This document shows positions 24,084 to 35,661 of a stretch of 64,000 nt of DNA, piece by piece. The DNA comes from Kalmusia sp. IMI 367209. Taxonomy: Eukaryota; Ascomycota; Dothideomycetes; Pleosporales; Didymosphaeriaceae. How positions within the stretch are numbered: position 1 is the stretch's first letter; every line of letters starts with the position of its first letter. Where the stretch lies: the NCBI GenBank assembly GCA_027946365.1, contig JAPEUQ010000003.1, forward strand, positions 2,604,001-2,668,000. Reading direction: 5' to 3'. A program made the position numbers and the translations under genes. The notes under the pieces were generated by a model. It was given only the letters and a program-made list of their open reading frames with translations. It was not told where the DNA came from and searched no databases.

Positions 24084-26362
24084 TCAAAAATCAAAACCAG
24101 CTCCAAAAAAAGGCTCTTGCCAGTACATCTCGGTCCAATAATCCAGAAATTCGGCTCCTAGTGCTTCCCCAGTGTCAAAAGTCTCAGTGAAAGGAAACAG
24201 CTGCCGCCAGGCCTTGGCATCACCGATATCAATGTCGGGGTCAGCCACATCCTGTTGGATAGACGCCTCTGGTGGACGGTCTATTTGACGAAAATATCCA
24301 CCTATAGTGTCTTTTGGTGACATCCGTCCTGAAATGATTTGACGAGCACCAGCTTGGCTATCCTGCTCATCAAAGTGTGCGGAAGATGATGAAGTGAGTG
24401 TCCGCTCGTGACTCGTCATCGGCTCCACACATTCATTTCGTCTGGGTAATTTTTCGCTGTGTTCGAAGAAGTGCAATATGCTCTCAGCATTCGGCCAGAA
24501 TTCCGCCAGACTTTTCAGTGAGTATAGTGTCGAATCATATCTTCGCACTCCAGAGATGGCTAGAAGTGGATTCGCGAAACGCACCTCAATACTCAGTTGT
24601 ATCATGGCTGTAAATAGTGTTGTTACACTGAACACCCAGAGAGACGAAAGGTGTTGGCGATCGCAAAGCGATTCGAATATTGACTGGATGACTCCTGCAG
24701 CAGCGGAGCAGATGTCCGCATCGTTCGAGGTAGGGATGCTAGACGGCGAAGGAGGATCCAGGGGTTGCGGTCTTGGTCGGTGGAGTAAAATAAGGATAGT
24801 GTTATACATTAGGTGAAGCGTAGCGGGCCACAAGTCCAAGGTAAGAGTAGGTTTAAGCTGAAGTCGCTGTGGTAACATCAGAGACCATGTGGCGAGCCTC
24901 TTGTCAGCTTCGGCTAGAACATCTGATCGTCTAAACTTGTTCGAAAGCGGCCCAAAATTCTTCCGGTAGATGCTCCTTATAATGATACACAGCTCGGTTG
25001 TAGCAATAGCATATTCAACTTGGGTGTTCGAACCACAGCCACTATAGTCGGAAGCTTGTGGTAGCTGCACATCACAGTCTTCGAGGTCACTGCTAGATTA
25101 GCATGTGTCGAGCTGAACAACCAATGAACATACATAGCCAGTGGGCGTCCAAATTGCAACGCAATTAGTAGATCACACTGGACGAGCAGCCACCATACTC
25201 TCCTCCACATCTTTTTGTTGTATTCGACCAGCGTGCTAGGTTCAGCGTCACGATGCATCCCGAGCCCCATAGCAGTCCGAGCGGCGAAACCGATCCAATG
25301 CCAGGCATTAGCTGCCACATCTTCTGGCCCATCAGTGTGCCAGGTGAGGAGCAATGCGGCTTGCACAATGACATCGCGATTTGCTTCGAATCGTGAATCT
25401 ATCAGGATTTTCGCACGCCGGAAGAAAACCGGCTTTAATTCTGCTTGTTCGAGCAAAACATGTGACCCTACCAATAGGATCGAATGCAATAATAGAAGGG
25501 ACGGCGGATTTGTGGGATCGCGAGCTTCATATTGCGACATGAACCGTTCTTTGTCGACGACCGGAAAGCCTGGATTGATTTTTTCAAAATAAGCCTGCAG
25601 AAGCGCATCTACAACTTGCTTTTCAGGCAGTTGAAATGCCTCTACCGGTACACGATCTGGCTCATACGCTGTGAACAACCGATTTAGTCGATTTGTTGGA
25701 AAGTGGTGAACAATAGGACGTTGAACGGACTGTCGCACGAGAAAGTTTATGTTTGATACATCGGTTCCTGGAGAAACATCAGATTAGGACCTTTAAGCGA
25801 TGATATAACACGAACCAACGTAGGCTAATCGAGCGGCCTTATCGATCGGCCTGTAGGTAAGATCTTCTTGGTTGATAAATTCCACGAGGTGCCTCTTACA
25901 GCCTAGTGCGATTTCATTCGACACAGGAAATCCAGGCGGGACAGTATCGTCACTTTCCATTTCATGTTCAGACGTTTGTTGGATATCTATATCATCCGGT
26001 GATGGAACCTGTTTCTCCGAAAGTAGTGATGGAGACCGCAGAGCTCTTTGATTGCATGCTGGTGGCGCTTTACAAATAGGAACTGGATTGTGCGGTGATC
26101 GAATCAGCACCCGCTTTCTCTTCTCATGCCAAACGCAGTCGGAGCGAGCATGTTTGCGACAATTTGTACATGGAAATCCTGCCATTTGGGCATCGCATTT
26201 TACCTTGCGCTGGTGGCATGTCGCACATGCTGCTCGACCTACACATTCGTGAGCACTGCTCTTTAGAAGAGTTGTTGGGGTGGTTGATATACTAGGTCGG
26301 AGGCGTGGAGCCCGTGCGCGGGTGTGATGAATATCTTGTGAAGGAGGATGAGCCACACTCAT
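24084..26362 (-). CDS. Zn2Cys6 transcription factor with fungal-specific domain
   Basis: Three exons (26362..25816, 25767..25134, 25089..24084) encode 728 aa. The binuclear zinc cluster is at about residues 45-75 with spacing CX2CX6CX8CX2CX7C ('CATCHQRKVKC...CTNCRKHARSDC'), followed by basic residues 'HEKRKRVLIR'. The fungal_trans domain (middle-homology region) spans about 180-560, with 'LGMHRDAE', 'KMWRRVWWLL' and 'DLLIALQFGRPLAI' + 'DLEDCDVQLP' joined by splicing intron 2. It is a nuclear regulator, probably an activator of the surrounding metabolic genes; this is inferred from position only. The donor at exon 2 is a perfect GTATGT, giving 'GRPLAI|DLEDCDV'. Start chosen at the first ATG in frame (26362), upstream of the zinc cluster. 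Confidence 0.9.
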
Positions 26363-26757
26363 TGCATTGGCAATATGATATCTAAGGAGGATGAGAAGTG
26401 AACTGCTTGCAAGATGGGAGATGTTTCCTGCATGACTCGTTCTGGGAATCCGCGTGGATTTACACACTAAGTGATATCTAATGCAACCCGGGGTAGCATA
26501 TCCGAAAGTCGCTTATCTCCGACGAACCAAAGTCATTGCGATTACCTACAAAGATAGAGAACGCAAGTAGTCAACGTTCTAAAATGTTATATTACTCTTT
26601 ACAGCTATTTTATATGAGTAAGTCATGATGCTAGATTGATACTTGAAATATGACACTATGGAATAATTTGATAGGCCTATTAGAGCAAGTAAGAATATTG
26701 ACATATACTGTGGACTGTTCGGGCTCCAGAAGAGGCTTTTCAAAGCATAAGTGGGCA
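26363..26757. other. Intergenic, between regulator start and dioxygenase 2 end
   Basis: About 395 bp, AT-rich. No coding frame accepted. It contains the promoter of the Zn2Cys6 gene. Confidence 0.45.
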
Positions 26758-28034
26758 TTAACAAAGATCCAGCTGCACCCTTGCATAATCCTTTGCACAT
26801 TCTCCATCATCTTCCTCAACCATACTCGGAATTGGTTTGTTCGCCAGCGGCGTCAATCTGAATCCATGTCTCCTCTCTCCAGCCGGATAATCCAGTGTCT
26901 GGCTATGATTTGTAACCCGCTGATCCCAGACTAGGACTGTACCAGCTTCATACCTGACACGGCACTGGAGGTCTTGCCTCTTTGCGATATGATCAAACAA
27001 AAATTTCAAGAGGTAATCCGACTCCTCCTCGTCGAAGCCCACAATCCGCTTCGTATACACTGGATTGACATATAGCGCCTTTTCTTTTGTAACTGGATGC
27101 AGAATGACTACAGGGTGCTCTTGGATGAGCTCTTTGCGGCGCATGACTGCTCCATGACCGTTCTTCAGTTCTTGCGCCACACCATCGTTGTTCGAATGAA
27201 TAGCGGTCAGGCCTTCGAGCCTCTTTCTGAAGCGCGGCGAGAGCGCTTTAAAAGCTGCCACAGATGATGATAAGAGTGTGTCACCGCCTGCCGATTCGGG
27301 AGATTCGAGCATGCCGATGAAAGTAGTCCCTGGTGGTTGTGGCTCCGGCGATTGATCGGTGTGCCACTGTACTGGTGATCGGCCTTTCCATGATCGTCGT
27401 ACGCGGAGATCGCTACAACATGTTAACAATATGTCATCATTCATGACATTTCATAACCCACTCTTTGTGATCGTATATAATCATATGCGCCTCAGACCCG
27501 GCGGCCGGATGTGGCGCCCAGCCATGTATATGCAGCGGTCCAAAATGTCCGACGATGGCTTTTTGAGCTTCAAACCCAATATCACAAAAGTCTTGTCTAC
27601 GAAACACCAATGCTCCCCTCTTCGCCGCAAGCAATGCCAGCTCATCTAGACCAGCTTTGGAGAGCTGCGATATTTGAACGCCTTCGATCTCAGTTCCAAC
27701 ATGTGGCGATAAATCGACGACCTTTGTAGCATTTGCAAGCAGATTCGGAAGTTTAGGATCGGCGCGGTGGCCTGCATCGAAGTGTTCGAATTCGCCAATG
27801 TCCTCGACTTTCTCCAGAGGGTCGTAGAAGGCTGTCAGGACTCGCGTCAGTTTTGCGTTGCATGATATTGGGTAAAGGTGTGCAAATGATGCTTAGGAGA
27901 GGGTTTCTCTTACGCATGTAGTCAGGATATAGAGGAGAGTCATCCTCATTTTTTAACCGCTTTACCAGAATCTGAGTCAAAGGCTCGGAGACCTTTGCCG
28001 ACGTGGGTGAAACTCCAGTCAGTCCTGGCGCCAT
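26758..28034 (-). CDS. Fe(II)/2-oxoglutarate dioxygenase, TauD family (copy 2)
   Basis: Three exons (28034..27914, 27831..27462, 27412..26758) encode 381 aa. Facial triad: H-T-D in 'QWHTDQSPE' (about 179) and the distal His in 'DQRVTNHSQTLDY' (about 331); 2OG-binding Arg in 'RHGFRLTPL'. Around the active site are the 'GGDTLLSSSVAAF' and 'ALYVNPVYTKRIVG' segments seen in alpha-ketoglutarate-dependent sulfonate/taurine dioxygenases. Copy 3 at 47-48 kb shares this architecture and the 'LTAIHS' segment, so the two are paralogues. Likely reaction: oxidative removal of sulfite from an alkyl sulfonate, or herbicide-type ether cleavage; substrate not decided. It is divergent from the MFS transporter 28686, 651 bp apart. 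Confidence 0.9.
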
Positions 28035-28685
28035 GGTGTCCAGAAACGTAAAGGTGTGAGGCTATAAATTGTTTTGTCAAGATCGCTTTGCAATTAAATT
28101 CACCATGAAGTGACGATATATGTACCACGCACGTAGATGTAACTCGGAAGCCTATTGGTATACCGCGGTGCGAAGGTGGATGAATCGTTCGGCGGGTGTA
28201 TCACCGAGACGAGGTATTCCATCTTGGTCGGCGACAGCGTCTCGGTCCATGAGGATACCTAAGGTGATAGTCGGCGCGGGGCTCGGAGATAGGCACTGAT
28301 GACTCTCGGCGAAGTTCAAAGGGTGTATGGCTTCGGCGAAACCAACCAATCAAAAGCAAGGCGATAGCTTGCCATCGGCGGCAAAGATAAGACGGGTCAT
28401 GACTCGCGCATCGTCTCAACCACTCCACACCAAAAACAATCTGGAGAACGCTACCCAGGACTGACCCTTGCAGCTGGTAAGTACGCCGGTGGCCACCAGT
28501 ATCTACGCCTCTCAGATTGTCTATCTTCGCCATGGCCAGTTTAGAGCGACTGTTATCTGCGACACTGTCGCTGGGTTGGCTCGTCCTCCGTTAGGATCGC
28601 TTAAAATGACTGCTGACGCCTGGTTGCATCAATCGTGAAATAATCTGTCCTTTACAGTCGGTTCCAGAATTTCGATCTGCAGAGT
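28035..28685. promoter_or_regulatory. Divergent promoter region, dioxygenase 2 / DAL5-like transporter
   Basis: A 651-bp region between divergent starts. Two short minus-strand frames overlap it but carry no domain. A shared regulator is plausible (inference), since dioxygenase and permease genes of the same catabolic pathway are often arranged like this. Confidence 0.5.
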
Positions 28686-30439
28686 ATGGCCTCAACACCA
28701 GCCTCGAGCTCTACGACAGACATTGAACGCAAGCTTCCGGAGAACATTGGCGTGTCAGAAAAAACAGGAGATCAAGGCAGCTTTAGAACTGGTGTGCAGG
28801 AGGCTGCATCAGCAAATGTCCTCGAATATGAGCGGTATCTAGCTCTTCATGCGCAGTTCGAAGGCGCTAGGAAGAAGAAACTATTGAGAAAGCGTAAGTG
28901 AAAAGTGTATCAGTGTAACGAAAATATGAAGAGCTCCTTTGAAGGGCTGAATTGCTGCAAGTGGTTGCGTGCACACGAAAACTTTGCTGACGAATGAATA
29001 GTTGATTGGCGACTGCTTCCAGTGTTGTCATTTCTGTACCTGATGTGCTCGCTCGATAAGGCCAATGCTGGCAACGCCAAATTGTTTGGTTTCCTGGAAG
29101 ACGTCGGCATGTCCAGCCATCAATTCAACCTCGCTCTTATGTATTTGTTCTTCACGTATGGATTGTTCGAACCAATATCTAACGTCGCACTCCGTCGTCT
29201 CGGCCCCAAGGTCTGGTTTCCCTTTATAGTCTGCGGCTGGGGATTAGTCACAACGCTCACTTGCAAAGTGACAAGCTACGGTGATTTCGTGGCCATTCGT
29301 CTATTCCTGGGAATCACAGAAGCAGGACTATATCCCGGGTCATACTTCATCCTCTCTATGTGGTACACGCCTAAGGAACTGGCGACAAGAATGGCTATCT
29401 TCTACGGTGCAAATACCGCTGCTGGTGCCTTTGGTGGTGTAATTGCCTACGGCGTTGGCAATCTCGATGGTGCTCATGGAATGAGAGCCTGGAAGTGGCT
29501 TTTCTTGATCGAGGGAGTCATCACAGTTGCTGCCGGTTTAAGCTGCTTCTGGTTCCTACCGTAAGTTCATACGATGCTTCTGGGAAATAGATGAAAACTG
29601 ATCATACCAGACAATTTCCACATCAATATGAAGGCAAGAAGTCCAAATGGCTCACTCAGGAAGAATTGGACTACGCTCGACTTCGCATCAAATTTATCAA
29701 CGGACCAGATGCCCCCACCTACGTGTTTCGTTGGTCCGATGTCATTGCTGCTGCTAAAGACCGCAAGACGTGGTTCATGTGTATGATGTTTTGGTGGGGA
29801 GGATCTGTGCCGACTTATTCACTATCCTATACCCTCCCCACGATGGTCAAAAATCTCGGATACAGTGCCGTCAAGGCTCAAGCCATGACTACGCCTCCTT
29901 ACATCTTCGCAACATGTGTCTGCGTTTTTGTAGGGTGGGCTAGCGATCGCTACCAGAAGCGCTTTTTTGCCATCATGTCTAGCTATACGCTTGGTCTAAT
30001 TGGTATCATTATTCTATGGATCTCGGTACACCATCCGCACCTCTCTGGTGTATCGTACTTCGCAATTTTTCTTGCTGCAGCTGGCTATTCATCGCAAGCA
30101 CCCATTGTTGGTGCATGGACATCAGTCAACGTCGTCAATCCATCCAAACGCGCTGCAGCTATTGGTCTTCTCATGTTGTTTGGCAGCGTAGGTGGCGGAT
30201 CCATTGGCTCCAACATCTACCTAGCCGAGCAGGCACCTGTGTATCCTTTGGGTTTTGGGTTCTCTGTAGGCGCAACTGTGCTTGGCGCTATGATTCCCGG
30301 CTCGATTCACTGGTACCTGATGCGAAGAGATAACTTGCGTCGCGATAAGATGGAACTTGCTGAGGTGCAAGCTACATATTCGCCAGCAGAGTTGGCGGAG
30401 ATGGGCGAAAGTTCGCCGTTGTTTCGATATACATTGTGA
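28686..30439 (+). CDS. MFS permease, allantoate permease (DAL5)-like / anion:cation symporter family
   Basis: Three exons (28686..28893, 29002..29560, 29611..30439) encode 531 aa. After a 70-residue cytosolic N-terminus, twelve hydrophobic segments are seen, with the ACS-family signatures 'LMCSLDKANAGNAK', 'LFLGITEAGLYPGSYFILSMWYTPKELATRMAIFYG' (in two pieces) and 'GWASDRYQKR'. Splicing restores 'RK' + 'LDWRLLPVLSFLYLM' and 'CFWFLP' + 'QFPHQYEG'. Such permeases carry organic anions such as allantoate, nicotinate, sulfonates or tartrate into the cell. With dioxygenase 2 divergent from it, uptake of the dioxygenase substrate is a natural guess but unproven. The exact subfamily is not resolved. 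Confidence 0.9.
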
Positions 30440-30808
30440 GACCAGTGCAGACCATAACTGATATGATGGGATGGGATTCTTAAAGTTGAATGTACATTTG
30501 AATTTGAATTAGACCGAGCAATGTTACGCAGCGTTCCTTACTCTAAGCTTGTAGTATACAATGATTCCTCAATCCGCCGATCAGAGGATCAGCCAACCAT
30601 TGCTTATAGCGGATTCGATAAAATTAGAGCTTTGTGTTTCGAGAGTATATTTGATGCGTAAACGGCTCTATGGTTATTTTAGGACCTAATCAAGTCAAGA
30701 TAGCGCTGATCCACTTTCGGAGCTTCGGCGTTTGATATCGCATATATAAAGACGTCTAAAACCTATCACAAAACAACACCCACTTCCAAATTCTAGAAGT
30801 CATATGCC
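30440..30808. other. Intergenic, promoter of the aldolase gene
   Basis: No gene. A TATA-like box lies near its right end (separate entry). Otherwise AT-rich. Confidence 0.45.
30743..30750 (+). promoter_or_regulatory. TATA-like box of the DHDPS-family gene
   Basis: TATATAAA lies 59 bp before the ATG at 30809. Position and sequence fit a fungal TATA element; not tested. Confidence 0.4.
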
Positions 30809-31952
30809 ATGACTCGACCTCTACCCAAGGGTATCTACACGCCTCTCCCCACATTCTTCCATGAAAATGAAGATATAGATCTCGTTTCTTTCCAAGCACA
30901 TGTCAAATATATTGCTGAAGCTGGAACTATCCCGGTCATTTCAGGAAGCGCTGGTGAAGCAGCACACTTGGTATCCATAACCATCATCTTGATGTCGTGC
31001 ACGCTAACAATCACAGACACATGAAGAGCGCATCATTCTTATAAAGGCCGCACGCTCCACGCTGGATGCATCTGGTCTCACTCATGTACCTATCATCGCT
31101 GGTGCCGGAGCAGCCTCGACCCGAGAATCCATTGTTTTGGCCAAGGAGGCTGCAGTCGCCGGGGCCGACTTCGTCATGATCATCCCACCAGGGTACTATG
31201 CTACGACGCTGCTCGCCAACCGCGAGAGTATCAAGAATTTTTTCATAGACGTTGCAGAAAAGAGTCCTGTTCCCGTGATCGTTTACAATTTTCCTAGCGT
31301 GAGCGGCGGTATTGACCTCGACAGCGAGATTATCATCGAAATTGTCAAGGCATGCGATAATTTTGCTGGGGCAAAACTCACTTGTGCGTCTGTAGGGAAA
31401 ATAACGAGGGTTACAGCAACTATCGATGACCCTAAATTCCAGGCAGCATTTCCTCGAAGATGGAGTGTTGGAGAAAATAGTGGGTGGGACTTCTTCCAAG
31501 TCATTGATGGATATATTGATATTCTGTTGCCGAGCGTTACCAGTGGGGCTGCTGGAGCTATCTCTGGACTACCAAATTTTGCTCCTGTGAGTGTATGATT
31601 GATAGAGAGCGGACAAATCAGCTGAAACAGTCTATAGAAGACTTGTGCACGGCTGTGGGAGTTGGCATCCTCGCATCCAGTATATGGTTCCGAAGAATAT
31701 TTCGAAGCGCAAAGACTTCAAAACCTCGTTGCACAGATGGATGGATTTGCGCAGAAAATCGGATTTTCGGGAACGAAATACATTTTGAACCACCGATTCG
31801 GATACGGTAAAATGCTTCGCCGACCACTGATGCAAACTTCAGAAGAACGCGAGAATGAGATTCTTGAGAACCATTGGTATCTAAAGATCATGGCTGAAGA
31901 AAGAGCTTATGAGAGTGAGCACGCCATGCTTCAGACTGGTTTTAGGGATTAG
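30809..31952 (+). CDS. DHDPS-family aldolase (HOGA / keto-deoxy-sugar-acid aldolase type)
   Basis: Three exons (30809..30970, 31017..31586, 31638..31952) encode 348 aa in a TIM barrel of the dihydrodipicolinate-synthase/N-acetylneuraminate-lyase family. Visible: 'GSAGE' (substrate carboxylate loop), the active-site Tyr in 'VIVYNFPSVSGG', and the Schiff-base Lys in 'FAGAKLTCASVG'. Introns are 46 and 51 bp; the second was placed so that 'PNFAP|KTCARLWELA' joins the barrel end. Fungal members act as 4-hydroxy-2-oxoglutarate aldolase or as L-3-deoxy-galactonate aldolase of galacturonate catabolism rather than in lysine synthesis. The insertion 'RRWSVGENSGWDFFQV' is unlike the usual 'VFGGFS' loop. 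Specific substrate not resolved. Confidence 0.88.
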
Positions 31953-32501
31953 TATATCTATAGAGAAGATCTTATATATTAAATCTCACAGCCCTACGAA
32001 AGTATTTTGAATTACCGAAAATGGGACAACGTTCGATATTCATATGTTGCGCTCAATTTGGCTCTTCCCTGTACGTTAGATTGTAGCTACCAGAATTGTT
32101 TCCGGTCAGGTTACGAATGTCGCATAGTCGACCTTTATGGGGGTCAATGTCAAGAAATTGAAATGATCAGTGGTCAAAGATTGAGGCCGGGATCCACATT
32201 CTTATCGTTCTGGGTGCGCTTCTCCGAAGCAGGCTTGCGGATGCTATTTGCCATTGATGATGTCATGCATCGCCAAGCTCTTAAGTCCGATCCTCGAACT
32301 TCATATGGGTTGATGTGCTTTGATGTTCCTCATCTATTTGGTTCCTTATCGCCTTATCTATCGGTTCAAGATAGCGAGCTGGAGTGCATTCTCCGAATCT
32401 CGACTCGACCGAGATAAACATGGTTTACAAAATGAAGATTCACATCCTGCCTCCTGTTGATACAACACTCTATAGAAGGCCTACATTCAAGCGTAATCAT
32501 C
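31953..32501. other. Intergenic, upstream of the amidase-like gene
   Basis: About 550 bp. A 136-codon frame at 32007-32417 lacks a recognisable domain and was not accepted. The region is the probable promoter of the amidase gene. Confidence 0.4.
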
Positions 32502-34512
32502 ATGCTTTCGCTCAAAGCAATCGGAAAACTTGGGATATTTTTCCAGGTGGCTCGAGCTGCTATTATACCGGACTACCAGTTTCTCCTTTGGAAGTTTAGA
32601 GGTCAAAATTTCTGGGCACCACTAGGCTTACATGCGTCTACCTTTTCTTTGGAAAGCCCGCCTGGGACGGCTCCTTGTGCCCTAAACAAGCGCGATAGTG
32701 AATCTGCACACGAGCAATATCAAGCTTGCACCGTCTTGACATTAGAAGGAAGTCTCTCTGCAACAGCTTTGAACAACAAAATCGACGAGTACCGGGCCAT
32801 AAATGATGATGTGTGGTCAATAGAACAGGTCAGCATTCAAAATTCACCATGCATCGTCCGCTCACTGTCCATAGTTCTCTCAATGCCTAGTCGTCAGACT
32901 ATTGAGCAATACATCAAAACTAGTAGACCTCGGTTCACTTATAAACTACACTGCCTCTGTGTACACCATCTCACCGTCTTCCGGGCTGACTAATGGACCT
33001 TATGTAGCATCGATAGGCTCATCTTTAAGCGATGTCAGCTTCACTCCAGCGTATGGTCTCCGCGAAGATGTATGGGAGTCATTCATGTCCGGGTCAATTC
33101 CCAGTGGCACAGCTAGCGGAATGCACCTGGCACTGTAAGTCTCTATCCCGGGTTCAAGGACTCCCGCCATCATTGTTCCTTCACGGATCTCATCTGCGAC
33201 CTCTACTGAAATTTTTGGGCCACTTTCAGGGTTGCGCTTTGCAGTCAAAGATATCTTCCATGTCAAAGGATTGAAAACATCTGGAGGATCACGAGCCTAC
33301 TATCAGGTATACGGACCTCAAAATTACACTACTCATACCGTGGAGAAATCGCTAGCTGGTGGCGCACAGCTGGTTGGCAAGACGCGCACCATCGCATTTG
33401 CTCTGAGTGCACCAAACAATGGTGCAGAGATCGACTACTTGGACCCCTGGAATGCGCGTGGCGATGGCTATCAGACCACTGGTGGAAGCTCAAATGGTAG
33501 TGGCTCCGCTGCTACGGCATACGACTGGCTTGACTTCACTATTGGGTCTGATACCGGCGGTAGTGTCCGCTTCCCGGCGCGATTTGGTGGTCTATATGGA
33601 TACAAGCCAAGCCATGGTATCTTCAATCTAACAGGTATCTTGGTGGGTATTGCAGAACAAGATACGCCAGGCTTCTTAACACGATCTCCGTCCATCTTCG
33701 CCAAACTCGGCAGATGGTGGGCGACAGATACTCCCCTAGAGAATGCTGCAGATAGACCATTCCCGCCGCAGCTGCTCTATTACGCTGATGAGGGTCCCCT
33801 GGTACAGCCCGAGGCTGAGACTATGAAGCTCGCCTTTTTTGCGAACGTCTCCGCCTCCCTCAGCTTGTCCACATCTTCCATTAATATGACCGAGACATGG
33901 CTATTGAAAGGCCCCACTAACCAATCAATATCTGAATACATGACCTATGTATATTCCGACCAAAATTCTATCCAATTCTATAACGAAATAGGTCGAGAAC
34001 TAAACGAGCTTTACGGCGCATACAACAACGGTTCGCACTTCCCCGCTGACCCCATGGTCAACGCATCATGGCATGACGCACTCAACTCAACTACGCAAGC
34101 TCGTCTACCTGAATCTATCCGCAAGCGCAAGCTCTTTAGTTCTTGGTTCAACACGCACATTCTACCCTCATCAAACTCGACGTGCAGCGAGAGCATCTTT
34201 GTGCATAGTTATCACACAGCACCTGCAACCGAGAAGATTACAAAGCGGCCTGTTGGTCTGACTACCTACTACTATAACGGTGTGTGGGCGAATTATGCAG
34301 ATATTCCAGAGATCGTCGTGCCGATTGGTCAGGTTAGGTACGTAAGTCCGTACACGCTAAGAGAGGAGTGGCAACCTGTTACTGTGGCGTTTGCGGCGGC
34401 GAAAGGTTGCGATCTGCAATCGTTCAGATTGGTGGAGCAGCTAGAAGCACTAGGATTACTAAAGGAGACATTGCCAGGAAAGGTCGCGTATCATACGGAT
34501 GAAGTGTGGTGA
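32502..34512 (+). pseudogene. Amidase-signature enzyme interrupted by an in-frame TAA
   Basis: Exons 32502..32828 and 32875..34512 would encode about 654 codons, but TAA at 33136-33138 interrupts the second exon. Both sides are in the same frame: 'SGTASGMHLAL' before, 'VSIPGSRTPAIIVPSR' directly after, and the latter agrees with the conserved 'SIPG..TP.I.VPSR' stretch of this amidase group. The catalytic triad region is otherwise intact: Lys in 'FAVKDIFHVKG', 'GGSSNGSGSAATA', 'GSDTGGSVRFPARFGGLYGYKPS', hydrolysing an amide (C-N) bond. The intron at 32829-32874 (GTCAGC...ATAG) is supported by frame. CAA or CAG to TAA is a single C-to-T or related change. Alternatively a sequencing error, read-through, or a 24-nt removable segment (unlikely). 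N-terminal signal peptide possible ('MLSLKAIGKLGIFFQVARA'). Confidence 0.75.
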
Positions 34513-35029
34513 TTGAAAGCTTACGTATTCACCATCTGTAAAATACATCAACTTGGTCAATAACAACGATTCCATGCCCTCATGTAGCTTGATTTTCGTG
34601 ATGACAGTTGAAATGAACTGGTCATTATTTTAAGATCAATTTGGAAGTTGTTGTGTAATAGGTGAGATTGACCACGAAAGGCAAAGCGTGGGGGCTACTT
34701 GGGTGTCTGATACTACGCCGCAGATATCAAACATATGTAAGCATCTATGCCTTACAAACAGTTGACGGAAGGTGCTTCTTAAGAGCACTTGGTAGGAGCA
34801 CCCTTAATGTAAAGGTTACGTGATAGGCCTATATAGGTAGGCCTGCAAAGCCCTCTAGCTCCAATACTTACACAATACGTTTCAACACAAACTTCCACAG
34901 TCATCCCCAGCAAGTGTGTATAGCTTTGAGCAAGATGTCGGTTTACATAATCTACATTCTCGATGGAGCTACGCCTGCACCACCTTTTGCCGGTTTCCTC
35001 CTCCACCGTAACCCTCATATTCGCCACTA
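34513..35029. other. Intergenic right of the amidase-like gene
   Basis: No gene supported. A decayed reading frame follows at 35030. Confidence 0.4.
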
Positions 35030-35467
35030 ATGAACACATCTTACTCGGCACCTGGACACGTCCATCAGTGCGTAGCACATCGAATAGTCACTTTCCGGCT
35101 TAGTTCAAGCTCCGAGGTCGTCGCAGCCGCTGGGTTATCATTCTGGGTTATCGCATCAACTATGCTCTCGCAATTCTCAACTTCCTCTTGGCGCGAAAGG
35201 GAGTTCTATACTGCCGGCGTTATCAATTAGTATTCTCTTGGCCTACTCTTCAGCTTCGGACATATCGTTATTTATGGGAAGGGAGCGATTAAGTTATTGG
35301 TAGATATCAGGAATGATGTTCCGAAAGGAACTGTTACGCATTCGATAGAGCTTTGGATGAAGATGAATTAGATAAAGGCTTTGATGACGGGTTTCCCCAG
35401 CGTGTACTTGCTTCATCGCTGGGGCCCTGATGGTGCTGTGATCTGGCAGGCCATTTGGAAGCTATGA
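35030..35467 (+). pseudogene. Possible decayed reading frame, function unknown
   Basis: A single frame runs from ATG 35030 to TGA 35465-35467, interrupted only by TAG at 35228-35230 and TAG at 35369-35371. Between stops it reads like protein, with hydrophobic blocks ('GLSFWVIAS', 'YSLGLLFSFGHIVIYG') and 'GFPSVYLLHRWGPDG'. Both TAG and the final TGA could derive from Gln or Arg codons by C-to-T change, the pattern of repeat-induced point mutation. No family is recognised, and the signal is weak: it may be chance. Confidence 0.3.
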
Positions 35468-35661
35468 CGTTTATGATAGAGGGTTAGGAGACGAGGTATG
35501 ATCTCTTTGATTCCTGCGTGTTACGTGAACCCACAGGATCAATTGCAGCACGACGAAGAAGACGTAATTCTAGAGCTATTTCGCGGATAGTTAGAGATTA
35601 AAAAGCTTCTTCTCAAATATTCAATATAAGTTAAACTACCTGACCAATTAAGTAGACTTCG

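Noticed and set aside
32007..32417. A 136-codon frame before the amidase gene
   Set aside because: No start context, no domain and no splice continuity to the amidase exons.
33135..33158. A 24-nt intron in the amidase removing the TAA
   Set aside because: Shorter than any known functional fungal intron and would delete the conserved SIPGSRTP region; in-frame stop is the simpler reading.
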